Source of the DNA: Mucilaginibacter sp. KACC 22773
GTDB taxonomy: Bacteria > Bacteroidota > Bacteroidia > Sphingobacteriales > Sphingobacteriaceae
DNA length: 64,000 nucleotides
Assembly: GCF_028736215.1 (NCBI RefSeq)
Contig: NZ_CP117883.1
Coordinates: 4,588,001 to 4,652,000 of the forward strand
Direction: 5' to 3'
The translations under genes and the position numbers were made by a program. Of this stretch, positions 16,816 to 25,012 are shown one piece after another; the first letter of the stretch is position 1; each line of letters begins with the position of its first letter. The notes under the pieces are model-generated. The model was given only the letters and a program-made list of their open reading frames with translations, was not told the DNA's origin and did no database searches.

Positions 16816-17379
16816 TTAATCTGCATTTAAGGCGGCATACCTATTTGCCGATGGCAAATAGCCATTTGTTTTTAAGATACCTGCAAGGCGATTATAAAAA
16901 GCAGGTTCGGTTGGGGTAACGCTGGCCAGTCCATCTACATAACGGTTATATAAACTAAAAAGGGCGGCAATTAAAACAGTATCGTGTAGCTCAAGGTCGG
17001 TGGCGCCGGCCTGTTTGGCATTAGCAACCAATTCGGGTGTTACATTTTTGCCGTTTACCTGTGTTTGGCGCGCAATTTCAAGCAAATATTTCATTTTTTC
17101 AGTTACCGGGGCATTGTCCGGATCATTTTTTACCTTTTCGGCAGTTTCGGTTTCACCTAACAAAACGTTAGCAGCTGCGGTATGGGCATTGGTGCAAAAG
17201 CGACATTGGTTGCCATTGCTTACCACTGTAGCAATTAATTCGCGCTCGCCTTCCGTCAGGGTCGATTCTCCCCGCAACAGGATTTGGGTAAGCTGCCTTA
17301 TAGGCAAAGCCGTATCCTGCCTATAATTAAGCAAACCGGTAATTCCGGGCAGGTTTTCGTCTAACGGGATATAAGGCAT
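16816..17379 (-). CDS. AhpD-like/carboxymuconolactone decarboxylase family protein
   Basis: A 187-residue helical protein of the AhpD/CMD fold. The redox motif is NQCRFCTNAH (CxxC with His three residues on, about 58-64), as in peroxidase-related AhpD proteins, preceded by LTEGERELIATVVS. The family reduces peroxides or partner peroxiredoxins through the CxxC. It is the first gene of a two-gene operon with the DUF3179 protein, whose own CxxC may be its partner; that link is inference. Start ATG at 17379 gives the typical opening YIPLDENLPGI. Confidence 0.87.
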   Translation of the reverse strand: MPYIPLDENLPGITGLLNYRQDTALPIRQLTQILLRGESTLTEGERELIATVVSNGNQCRFCTNAHTAAANVLLGETETAEKVKNDPDNAPVTEKMKYLLEIARQTQVNGKNVTPELVANAKQAGATDLELHDTVLIAALFSLYNRYVDGLASVTPTEPAFYNRLAGILKTNGYLPSANRYAALNAD

Positions 17380-17500
17380 ACCAGCTTTAATGTGTTTCGG
17401 GCGTTGCAGCCAGCCAATAAATTTAAATACAAGGTTTTATAATCGACCCTAATTTATCTAAAAAATTAAATAAACAACAATCTATTGCAAATTATTATTG

Positions 17501-17598
17501 AGGGGCGGGGTTCGTGTAGCGTGGTTCGGGGGTAAGTTGAAAAGAACAAATTGAATTTCGAACCTTCGACACGAGCCACCTTCCCCGAACCTCGCCAC
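17501..17598. repeat. GC-rich imperfect inverted repeat
   Basis: GGTTCGGGGG (17523-17532) pairs with TCCCCGAACC (17582-17591). An outer and inner set (GGTTCGTGT... and ACACGAGCC) adds imperfect pairing. It lies just downstream of the acetolactate decarboxylase stop and could also act as a terminator, though no T-run follows. Confidence 0.55.
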
Positions 17599-17609
17599 CA
17601 ACGCTTTAT

Positions 17610-18419
17610 TTACTGTTTCTTTCCGTTTTCCACGCTTTTTATCTCTTCTTTACGATCTTTTTTAAAGTCGAAGTTATTGAAGTCGGCAGTTTGGGGCAAA
17701 TCCATGGTATAGCTGGTAAGGGTATCAACTTCTACGGTAATATCCGTCGCATCCAGGTCAATCAGGTGGCCACCGGCGGTTTTATCCATCGACAGAAAAT
17801 GAAAATGATAGCCGCTGATATGTCCCCCTTCCATAAACGCCGGAATACGGAAGCCGACAAGATCGCCCTGTACGTTGGCATGTTCAAAAAAGTGCTGCCT
17901 GTTCAGCATGGCGGCAAGCGGCAGGTAAGGTTTTTCAACCGGCGGGAAAGCGCGGGTTTTAACCAGTTTAAATTTACCCTTGATATGGATAGCATAAATA
18001 CCATTTTGGTTGGTAAGCAGGCTATCCAATAGTGCATAAAGTCCTGTTTTAGTTAAGGTGCCGGCATGTTTAAACGTTTTTTTGGCTTTAAAAAAGCAAA
18101 CTACCGCATAAGGCAGTTTACCTGTATCGGCAACCAGGGTTGTTTTACCTGTTGACCTGGTCTGGTATATCTTTCCATCCATCATCAACAGTTCGCCATC
18201 CAGCTGGCCGGGGGCGCCGAGGCCAAAATTACCATGTTTTTCCAGTTGCTTATAAGGGTACCAGTTATCATATAGGCCGCCTATAAAGCCAGAAGCAAAG
18301 CCGGCGCTAAACAGGTTGTCGCCGGTATCGGCAGGCTTCATTTTTTGCTGGGCGGTGGCAGTACCGCAGCATAAAATAAACAGGGATAATAAACAAAAAG
18401 TAATGTAGCGTTTTTGCAT
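17610..18419 (-). CDS. Alpha-acetolactate decarboxylase, exported
   Basis: A 269-residue enzyme that converts 2-acetolactate to acetoin. The zinc site is visible as SGYHFHFLSMD and AGGHLIDLD (the HxH...H triad), with the conserved glutamate in GQLDGELLMMDG and the arginine in VGFRIPAF. The start at 18419 (MQKRYITFCLLSLFILCCGT) gives a signal peptide, cleavage near ATAQ, so the enzyme should be periplasmic or secreted. The classical BudA/AlsD enzymes are cytoplasmic. No acetolactate synthase or butanediol dehydrogenase is adjacent. It may act on acetolactate leaked from valine synthesis. Confidence 0.9.
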   Translation of the reverse strand: MQKRYITFCLLSLFILCCGTATAQQKMKPADTGDNLFSAGFASGFIGGLYDNWYPYKQLEKHGNFGLGAPGQLDGELLMMDGKIYQTRSTGKTTLVADTGKLPYAVVCFFKAKKTFKHAGTLTKTGLYALLDSLLTNQNGIYAIHIKGKFKLVKTRAFPPVEKPYLPLAAMLNRQHFFEHANVQGDLVGFRIPAFMEGGHISGYHFHFLSMDKTAGGHLIDLDATDITVEVDTLTSYTMDLPQTADFNNFDFKKDRKEEIKSVENGKKQ

Positions 18420-18714
18420 TGTAGGCGTAATTATTTCGGGTATACAAAGCAATTGTTTTACCGGTATTTATCCAACTAATTGAACATAATTAAGTTTGAT
18501 TGATTTTTATGTACCACATTTTGTGTCCGAACCCGGATTCGCCGGATCGACGGAAGCACCGGGATTTTTTTGCGTACAAAAAATCCTGCGAATCTGGTAT
18601 TCTGAAAAATCCCGGTTCAGGCCAACGCCGCCAGCCCCACTTAAATTTTACTTTGCCCTTACGGTGATGCTAAACCCTTAGTTTAAATTTGACTATCAAA
18701 AAATTTAAAACACC

Positions 18715-19425
18715 ATGATGAAAGTAGAGATCTGGAGCGACGTAATGTGCCCGTTTTGTTATATAGGCAAACGCCGGTTTGAAGAAGCTTTGGAACAATT
18801 TGAGCATAAAGACCAGGTTGAAATTGAATGGAAAAGCTTTCAGCTTAACCCGGATATGAAAACCGACCCCAATATTAACATTAGCCAGTACCTGGCAGAT
18901 GCAAAAGGCTGGACACTTGAATACGCCCGGCAAATGAACAACCACGTAACCCAGATGGCGGCCGAAGTTGGCCTGACCTATGATTTTGACAGATCGGTTG
19001 TTGCCAATAGTTTTAGGGCACATCGTTTTAGCCACCTGGCTAAAAAGCATGGTTTAGGCGACAAAGCGGAAGAAGCGCTGTTTAAAGCTTACTTTACTGA
19101 TGGTTTAAACATTGATGATACCGATACCCTTGTAAACCTGGGCACCGGCATTGGTCTTGATGCTGCCGAAATAAAGCAGGTACTGGAAAGCGACACTTAT
19201 GCCGATGATGTAAAACGTGATATTGCCGAAGCACAGCAATTAGGCATCAGGGGCGTTCCGTTTTTTGTGATGAATAACAAATATGGCGTATCGGGCGCGC
19301 AGGCGGTTCCCGTTTTCCAGGAGACTATCGAAAAATCGTTTGCCGAATGGCAGCAGGAGAACAACAAACCGGCGCTAACTATTATTGAAGGAGAATCGTG
19401 CGGGCCGGATGGCGACTGCGCTTAA
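18715..19425 (+). CDS. DsbA-family oxidoreductase, FrnE-like
   Basis: A 236-residue thioredoxin-fold protein with a large helical insertion. The active site is the CPFC of WSDVMCPFCYIGKRRFEE (about residues 12-15), and cis-proline is in GIRGVPFFVMNN (about 182). There is no signal peptide, so it is cytoplasmic like FrnE/YwbO. A C-terminal tail has two more cysteines (GESCGPDGDCA), as FrnE-type proteins often do. Relatives are disulfide isomerases linked to oxidative stress. ATG 18715 and 18718 are equally possible starts. Single gene. Confidence 0.9.
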   Translation: MMKVEIWSDVMCPFCYIGKRRFEEALEQFEHKDQVEIEWKSFQLNPDMKTDPNINISQYLADAKGWTLEYARQMNNHVTQMAAEVGLTYDFDRSVVANSFRAHRFSHLAKKHGLGDKAEEALFKAYFTDGLNIDDTDTLVNLGTGIGLDAAEIKQVLESDTYADDVKRDIAEAQQLGIRGVPFFVMNNKYGVSGAQAVPVFQETIEKSFAEWQQENNKPALTIIEGESCGPDGDCA

Positions 19426-19654
19426 TTACTGATTAATAGCAGCAAAATCAAAATATTATTTTTCTTGCCACATTTTTTCATTTGAAATAAATTTCAGGAT
19501 GTATAGGTTAAATAAATTTCGTTATTCAACCTATACTTCTTTTCAATCCCGCTTGATACAATTAATCCGAAAAATAGTTTTAAACATTTTAAAATAACAC
19601 GAAACAATATTATATTTAAAGCAGTAAAACGGATTGATAATCAATCATGTGGGT

Positions 19655-20266
19655 ATGCAAAAAATATACTATAATTTATTTGCCGGCTTATTTTTAATTG
19701 CTACGATTAATAGCTGTAAGCTTAGTGGTGATGTTATGCCAACCAAGTCTAAAGATACTACGGCGGTCTTAACGGGAACTGGTACCGGCACGGGAACAGG
19801 AACAGGAACAGGAACTGGGACTGGTACAGGAACGGGCAGTAATGACGGCAGCGGTCTGCCTATCGGCGCGGTTGGTACTATATCGTACCAGGTGGATAGC
19901 AATCCAATAGTTACCTATAACACAAACACGGCATTTATCATTTTTTCGCCAGGCGACCCAGGCGGTGTAAGCCAGCTTTATCCAAACGGCGCTACGCAGC
20001 TTTCGATGGTTAACCCGAAAGACCTGACCACTTCGTTTTCATTAGTTTTTACGGGCATAACACCAGGTACCTATGATATTTTCCTGGTAAGCATTAATAC
20101 GCCTACTTTACAACTTATAGGCCAGGCAACAGGTAAGGCAAAAGCAACAATTTTAACGCATACATCCAATATGATAGGTACAGTTCAAGGCACTTTTAAT
20201 GGCGACGAATTGGACGGATCATTTAATACCCATCATGTTAAAGGGTCGTTTAACTTAAAGCAATAA
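19655..20266 (+). CDS. Putative lipoprotein with Gly-Thr repeat linker
   Basis: A 203-residue lipoprotein: MQKIYYNLFAGLFLIATINS then Cys (lipobox INSC). The ATG at 19655 is preferred over a TTG 21 bases upstream because the signal begins here. After a short spacer come ten Gly-Thr dipeptides, a flexible tether, then a beta-rich domain (about 75-203; ISYQVDSNPIVTYNT, FTGITPGTYDIFLVSI, VKGSFNLK). The tether would let the domain extend away from the outer membrane. The function is unknown. A terminator follows 29 bases after the stop. Confidence 0.75.
   Translation: MQKIYYNLFAGLFLIATINSCKLSGDVMPTKSKDTTAVLTGTGTGTGTGTGTGTGTGTGTGSNDGSGLPIGAVGTISYQVDSNPIVTYNTNTAFIIFSPGDPGGVSQLYPNGATQLSMVNPKDLTTSFSLVFTGITPGTYDIFLVSINTPTLQLIGQATGKAKATILTHTSNMIGTVQGTFNGDELDGSFNTHHVKGSFNLKQ
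19775..19834 (+). repeat. Ten tandem GGN-ACN hexamers
   Basis: In-frame hexamer repeat (GGAACA, GGAACT, GGTACC and similar) coding for Gly-Thr ten times in the lipoprotein. Third positions vary, but three units in a row are identical, so the tract could change length by slippage. Confidence 0.85.
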
Positions 20267-20294
20267 CCTTACCCAAACCAAAGTCATATTTGCA

Positions 20295-20324
20295 AAGCAG
20301 TTGTTTAAAAGCAACTGCTTTTTT
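20295..20324 (+). terminator. Rho-independent terminator
   Basis: AAGCAGTTG (20295-20303) pairs with CAACTGCTT (20312-20320), followed by a T-run. It ends the lipoprotein gene. Confidence 0.85.
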
Positions 20325-20390
20325 ATTTTTATAAAAAAACAGGCCAAAGTAAAAAACGATTTAGCATTTTCATTGTGTCAACAAAACACC

Positions 20391-20398
20391 TATATTTG
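20391..20398 (+). promoter_or_regulatory. -7 box TATATTTG
   Basis: An exact match to the Bacteroidota TAnnTTTG element 50 bases before the MFS gene. The transcript would start near 20405, just before the palindrome. Confidence 0.7.
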
Positions 20399-20408
20399 CA
20401 TCAACACA

Positions 20409-20433
20409 ACTAAGTGTAAAAAATACACTTAGT
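20409..20433. promoter_or_regulatory. Palindromic operator of the MFS gene
   Basis: Perfect 10-base arms ACTAAGTGTA and TACACTTAGT around AAAAA. It lies right after the predicted transcription start and 14 bases before the ATG, where a repressor would block transcription. The same site as RNA could fold into a hairpin near the start codon. Confidence 0.75.
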
Positions 20434-20447
20434 ATAATAAAATAAGA

Positions 20448-21605
20448 ATGATAGATGCACCCGCCCTACCGGTTTTAAATAACAAAAAAACATTGCGCAT
20501 TGCCGTGGGAGCTATGTTTTTTATGGCCGGGTTAAGCTTTTCAAGCTGGGCATCGCGTATCGCTACAGTACAACAAACCATGGGCCTGTCTGATGCGGCA
20601 CTTGGCGCCGTGTTATTCTCGCTACCCGTTGGGCTAATGGCATCCCTGCCATTTTCGGGCTGGATTATTACCAAAATTGGCAGCCGCAGGTTACTCATCG
20701 GCGCATTGCTGGTTTATGCCTGCGCATTGGTTACTTTGGGCCTGGCTCAAAATACTTTTCAGCTTATCATTTGCCTGGTTTGTTTTGGGTTTAGCAGTAA
20801 TGCCGTTAATATAGCTGTTAATACACAAGCCGTGGCTGCTGAAGAAATATACCAACGGCCCATATTGGCCTCTTTCCATGGTTTATGGAGCCTGGCAGGT
20901 TTTGTTGGCGGCGGCTTTGGTACGCTAATGATTGCATTTAAAATAGCGCCTGTATACCACTTTTTGTTTATGCTGCTGGTTATTGTAACGGGGCTGGCTA
21001 TATCTGCCCGTTATTTAAAAGATGATAAGGTAGCCAGCGCAGGGCCAGCATTTGTCATGCCCGATAAATCGCTCATTAAATTAGGTATCATCGCATTTTG
21101 TTCGATGATATGTGAAGGTGCCATGTTTGACTGGAGCGTTATCTACTTCAAAAAAATTGTGCTTGCCCCTGCCGAGTGGGTGGGTATTGGTTTCACCGCC
21201 TTTATGTGTACCATGTTTATAGGCCGTTTTGTGGCCGATGGATTTGCTCATAGGTACGGCTTAAAACGCACTTTGCAGGTAAGTGGCGCCTTAACAGCTA
21301 CCGGCCTTACTATCGCAGTAATTTTTCCTGATTTTTACACCGCCATATTCGGGTTCCTGTTAGTTGGCGCAGGCGTATCGTCTGTTGTTCCGATGGTGTA
21401 CAGCGCTGCCGGCAAATCAAAAACTATGCTGCCGGGCGTTGCCTTGGCTGCCGTGTCAACCATAGGCTTCCTGGGCTTTTTTGTAGGTCCTCCGGTTATC
21501 GGCTTTATTGCAGGTATTGCCACATTGCGGGCATCGTTTGTGCTCATCGCGCTCATGGGGCTTTCGGTAGTTTTGGTATCAACCAAGGCTAAACTCGATT
21601 CTTAG
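20448..21605 (+). CDS. MFS transporter, YbjJ-like
   Basis: A 385-residue inner-membrane permease with about 12 hydrophobic segments. The N-terminus (KKTLRIAVGAMFFMAGLSFS then WASRIATVQ) and the loop after helix 2 (SLPFSGWIITKIGSRRLL) match the YbjJ-like MFS group; the cytoplasmic loop after helix 8 has VADGFAHRYGLKRTL. The substrate is unknown; sugars or metabolite export are possible. The gene stands alone behind a strong promoter and a palindromic operator, so it is likely inducible, but its regulator is not next to it. Confidence 0.85.
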   Translation: MIDAPALPVLNNKKTLRIAVGAMFFMAGLSFSSWASRIATVQQTMGLSDAALGAVLFSLPVGLMASLPFSGWIITKIGSRRLLIGALLVYACALVTLGLAQNTFQLIICLVCFGFSSNAVNIAVNTQAVAAEEIYQRPILASFHGLWSLAGFVGGGFGTLMIAFKIAPVYHFLFMLLVIVTGLAISARYLKDDKVASAGPAFVMPDKSLIKLGIIAFCSMICEGAMFDWSVIYFKKIVLAPAEWVGIGFTAFMCTMFIGRFVADGFAHRYGLKRTLQVSGALTATGLTIAVIFPDFYTAIFGFLLVGAGVSSVVPMVYSAAGKSKTMLPGVALAAVSTIGFLGFFVGPPVIGFIAGIATLRASFVLIALMGLSVVLVSTKAKLDS

Positions 21606-21946
21606 TGCTGCCTGCCAAGCCACCGTGAAAAAGTTAACTTCTTATTCTAAGCCTGTCTTATATCCAAATTTTATTTGAATTTTCTTTTAATGAAGTTGCG
21701 CTTTAATTTAAAATGCGACTCTGTACGCAAAAAGGTGCAGAAGTGCAAATCGAAAAAAAATTGGGGCTCACCCTAATTTCAGTTATTATTGCCCTAAAAT
21801 CGTATGTGAATCCCCTTTCATTTAATTCCCGTAGGATAAATCTTTGGTTTTATACAAAAAAGCGTTTGAAAGTTGTTGTCCATAAACGGAAGCTACGACC
21901 AGTTTAAGATCCTGCAAGATACTTTATTAAAATAAGCAAGAGAGCT
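21606..21946. other. Intergenic region, no gene seen
   Basis: 341 bases between the MFS gene and the response regulator. A 64-codon frame at 21713-21907 has no family likeness and an odd composition, so it is not called. No clear terminator or -7 box is seen. This is the left edge of a block whose codon use (more ATC, CTG, GAT) looks different from the genes before it. Confidence 0.5.
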
Positions 21947-22630
21947 ATGAAAATCCTGATCGTAGAAGATGAAGAACGTATCGCCAGCCTGGTCAAACAG
22001 GGATTAGAAGAACAAGGCCATACGGCAATGGTAGCTTATGATGGGCTGAGCGGTAAAAAACTGGCCCTGCAACATGATTACGATCTGTTAATTTCCGATA
22101 TTATTTTGCCCCAACTCACAGGCCTTGAACTTTGCCGGGATATCCGTTCGGCAAAGCCGGATATGCCGATCATCCTGCTCACCGCCCTGGGAACTACGGA
22201 CGATAAAGTAGAGGGCTTTGATGCCGGTGCGGATGATTACTTAGTAAAACCCTTTGATTTCAGGGAACTGTTAGTACGCATACGCGCGGTGATGAACCGC
22301 AAAATCGGCAATCACATTTTGCAGCCGGATATTTTAAGATATGCCGACCTGGAACTGAATAACCAAACCAAAACCGTGACCCGTTCGGGTAAATCCATCA
22401 GTCTCACGCCAAAGGAACTTAAATTGCTGGAATATATGATGCAAAACAGTGAGCGGGTTTTGTCCCGCGTGGAGATCGCTGAAAAGGTATGGGATACTCA
22501 TTTTGATACGGGAACGAATTTTATCGATGTTTACATCAATTATCTCCGGAAGAAGATAGACAAAGATTTTAATGATAAACTGATCCATACCAAACAAGGT
22601 CTTGGGTTTATTTTTGCAGCAGAAAAATGA
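21947..22630 (+). CDS. OmpR-family response regulator
   Basis: A 227-residue regulator. The receiver domain (1-120) has the acidic pocket EDEE (7-10), the phosphoacceptor Asp51 in ISDIILP, and LVKPF near 100. The C-terminal winged helix (about 130-225) has LTPKELKLLEYMMQN and the recognition segment FIDVYINYLRKKID. It resembles CusR/CopR-type metal-responsive regulators, but that likeness is general. It overlaps the kinase gene by four bases (ATGA) and leads into the MntP-like/mgtA genes, which are its likely targets. Confidence 0.93.
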   Translation: MKILIVEDEERIASLVKQGLEEQGHTAMVAYDGLSGKKLALQHDYDLLISDIILPQLTGLELCRDIRSAKPDMPIILLTALGTTDDKVEGFDAGADDYLVKPFDFRELLVRIRAVMNRKIGNHILQPDILRYADLELNNQTKTVTRSGKSISLTPKELKLLEYMMQNSERVLSRVEIAEKVWDTHFDTGTNFIDVYINYLRKKIDKDFNDKLIHTKQGLGFIFAAEK

Positions 22631-23994
22631 CCATCCGTAACCGGCTTACTTTTCTTTTTACCGGAATTATAGCAGCGCTATTGCTGGCTTTTGCATTGGT
22701 GGTTTATTTTTCTTTTTCCGAAAGCCGGGAAGAGGAGTATTATAGCTCCCTACGCCATACGGCGATCACCAAAGCTAATTTGTTATTGGATGCAAAAATA
22801 CAGCCCCATGTTTTACAACTGATCTACAAACACTCTCCAAACACCCTGTTCCAGGAAGAAGTAGCAATCTACGATACTTCCTTTAACCTGCTTTATCATG
22901 ATGCGGTCGAAATAGACAAAGTAAAAGAAACCCGGCAGATGATCGATGAGATCGTTGCCAGAAAACAGATCAAATTTTACCAGGGAGAAATGCAGGTAGT
23001 GGGCATTTTTTACCACCATTACAACAAGGATTACGTGATCACATCTGCCGCAAACGACCAGTATGGTTATGCAAAACTTCGTAATTTAAAATACACGCTC
23101 ATCATCGCCTTTTTTGTCGCTATTATCTTTATTTATATCGCCGGATATATTTTTTCCGCTAAAGCACTCAACCCGGTTTCGGATATGGTGGACAAGGTGG
23201 AAGAGATTACGGCCACTAATCTTGACCTGCGGATCAACGAAGGAAATGGTAAAGATGAGATCGCGGAACTGGCGGTTACTTTCAATGCGATGCTGAACCG
23301 GCTGGAAAAATCCTTTGACGCGCAAAAGGAATTTGTTTCGAATATTTCACATGAATTAAGAACGCCGCTGACGGCCATGCTGACCGAGTTGCAGGTCACA
23401 GCAGAAAAAGAAAGAAGTAACGAGTATTATAAGGATGCCATACACCATGCGATCAGTGATGCGCAAAAACTGGTTCGCCTGTCCAATAGCCTGCTTGACC
23501 TCGCCAAAGCCAATTATGACCATACCGAAATCGCCTTTAAGGAATTGCGATTGGATGAACTGATACTGGATGCCCGTAACGATGCCTTGCATGACCAGCC
23601 CGGCTGTAAGATCAATATCGTTTTTGAAAAAGAAATTGAGGATGATGATTTTATATCAGTCATGGGTAATGAGTATTTGTTGCGGGTCGCTTTTATCAAC
23701 CTGATGGAAAACGGATGTAAATTCTCAACCGATAATGAAGCCGCTGTCGCCATCACTTATTTTAAAGACAAGACTATTCTGCGCTTCCAGGATCACGGCA
23801 TTGGTATGGATGAATTGGAACTGCCGCATATCTTTACCGCCTTTTACCGGGGTGCCAATCAGCAATTTGCCGGCGGGAACGGCATCGGCCTGTCCCTCAC
23901 CAAAAAAATCATCGACCTGCATAAAGGCACAATCACGGTATCTTCTCAAAAAAATGAAGGGACCACGTTTACGGTTGAATTGCCGCACGTTTAG
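22627..23994 (+). CDS. Sensor histidine kinase with HAMP domain
   Basis: A 455-residue membrane kinase. TM1 is about 10-30 and TM2 about 160-180, enclosing a periplasmic sensor of about 130 residues that contains His residues (FYHHYNK). HAMP is about 180-235, with HisKA at NISHELRTPL (His242). The ATPase domain has N (FINLMENGCKFS), G1 (FQDHGIGMDE) and G2 (GGNGIGLSL). It phosphorylates the upstream overlapping response regulator. The downstream Mg/Mn-type transport genes suggest a metal or envelope cue; that is inference from position only. Confidence 0.92.
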   Translation: MTIRNRLTFLFTGIIAALLLAFALVVYFSFSESREEEYYSSLRHTAITKANLLLDAKIQPHVLQLIYKHSPNTLFQEEVAIYDTSFNLLYHDAVEIDKVKETRQMIDEIVARKQIKFYQGEMQVVGIFYHHYNKDYVITSAANDQYGYAKLRNLKYTLIIAFFVAIIFIYIAGYIFSAKALNPVSDMVDKVEEITATNLDLRINEGNGKDEIAELAVTFNAMLNRLEKSFDAQKEFVSNISHELRTPLTAMLTELQVTAEKERSNEYYKDAIHHAISDAQKLVRLSNSLLDLAKANYDHTEIAFKELRLDELILDARNDALHDQPGCKINIVFEKEIEDDDFISVMGNEYLLRVAFINLMENGCKFSTDNEAAVAITYFKDKTILRFQDHGIGMDELELPHIFTAFYRGANQQFAGGNGIGLSLTKKIIDLHKGTITVSSQKNEGTTFTVELPHV

Positions 23995-24060
23995 CCTTTT
24001 CTAATGACTTTCTAATAGTTTTCTAAGAGTTCTCTAACTGCTCATCCCCTGGGCGGGTGT

Positions 24061-24068
24061 TACCTTTG
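24061..24068 (+). promoter_or_regulatory. -7 box TACCTTTG of the mgtA operon
   Basis: An exact TAnnTTTG match 66 bases after the kinase stop. It would give a transcript from about 24075 with a 325-base leader before the MntP-like gene, so the transport genes may be expressed apart from the two-component pair. Confidence 0.65.
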
Positions 24069-24214
24069 CAGCGCATTTCAGCAAAGAAATCATTTTAAAT
24101 AAAAGTATCATGGATACAGGTCCGAGTAGAATTAGTCATTTATTGTTCATTTCCCGTTAAACCCAGGGCCGCTCAACTACGCAGTCCTGTTCTATCGGGA
24201 CAAAAATTATTGTC

Positions 24215-24376
24215 ATGCGTAAAAGAGAAAAAATCCACGCGGTTTTAATTGCCGTTAATACCCCCATTTATTTAATCCCCGCAAGTCAGCAAAAGCCTGT
24301 TAAGGTCATTGCTTTCCCTACCGCCGGGGTTTTTAGCTTTTCGTTTTCCCGTGTTTTATTGCCGCCAACTGAATGA
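24215..24376 (+). CDS. Possible 53-codon leader ORF upstream of the MntP-like/mgtA operon
   Basis: An ATG frame inside the long leader, starting MRKREKIHAVLIAVNTPIYL and ending RVLLPPTE, with five prolines and a weakly hydrophobic middle. It ends 24 bases before the first ATG of the MntP-like gene and overlaps a further 14-codon frame (from 24373) that runs into that start. Short proline-containing leader peptides control mgtA in enterobacteria (MgtL); this one is unrelated in sequence, and a similar role is only a hypothesis. It could equally be a plain noncoding leader. Confidence 0.4.
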   Translation: MRKREKIHAVLIAVNTPIYLIPASQQKPVKVIAFPTAGVFSFSFSRVLLPPTE

Positions 24377-24400
24377 TGAAAACAAGGAAATCATATCCCA

Positions 24401-25012
24401 ATGATGATGATCTGTAACATAGCCTTACTATTGATCGCCGCCGGAGTGGCTGCGGATAACCTGGTACTTGCTTTTGTCAGCGGTAACGGCATGGCTGTGT
24501 TTAAATCAGCCCGGGCGGAACGACCAAAGCCAACCGTTCGTCCCCCACACTGGCTGCTGATACTGGGTCTGCTTTTTATCATCCAGAACATGGTACTGTT
24601 CTACGGTAAGTGGTTTGGCCTGTTGACCAAAGGGATGCTGAAAGGGGAAGAACAATTGATTGCCATCGGGTTATTATTTTCGATGAGCATCCGGATGTTG
24701 CAGGAACTGAAACTCAAAAACAGCGCGGTCAAACAGGCTATCTTAAATACCTGGGACTTTTTGGAAATAGGGTTAGGCTCATCTGTCTATGTATTTGCTT
24801 TTGGCTGCGCCCTGAATTGGCTGAACTTGGATCACCGGGTCGTTATTCTTACCCTCCTTTCTTTGATTGCCCTTTTTTTGATAGCGGGCACTTTGTTGGG
24901 GAAATATCATTTTGAAAAAACATTCAAATACCTGAATAAGACAGCGGCATTTCTGGTGATGGCCGGAAGCGCACTTTTAATTATTGAACTACTAAAAAAT
25001 AACATCAAATGA
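24401..25012 (+). CDS. MntP-like six-helix membrane protein
   Basis: A 203-residue inner-membrane protein with about six helices. The first helix carries Asp-Asn in IAAGVAADNLVLAF, and the third segment has SMSIRMLQELKLK. The layout (small, two triplets of helices, a charged loop in the middle) resembles the MntP/LysE-type manganese exporters, although the canonical MntP DA motifs are not clear. Three consecutive ATG codons (24401, 24404, 24407) are possible starts. Its stop overlaps the mgtA start (ATGA), so the two are translationally coupled. That argues for a divalent-cation or membrane role shared with MgtA. Confidence 0.65.
   Translation: MMMICNIALLLIAAGVAADNLVLAFVSGNGMAVFKSARAERPKPTVRPPHWLLILGLLFIIQNMVLFYGKWFGLLTKGMLKGEEQLIAIGLLFSMSIRMLQELKLKNSAVKQAILNTWDFLEIGLGSSVYVFAFGCALNWLNLDHRVVILTLLSLIALFLIAGTLLGKYHFEKTFKYLNKTAAFLVMAGSALLIIELLKNNIK

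Noticed and set aside
21713..21907. 64-codon plus-strand frame before the response regulator
   Set aside because: Basic, patternless translation with no family likeness, in an AT-rich spacer; nothing supports coding.
24069..24400. Known Mg2+ or Mn2+ riboswitch (M-box or yybP-ykoY)
   Set aside because: I could not find the conserved loop sequences of either class by eye; left as an unclassified leader.
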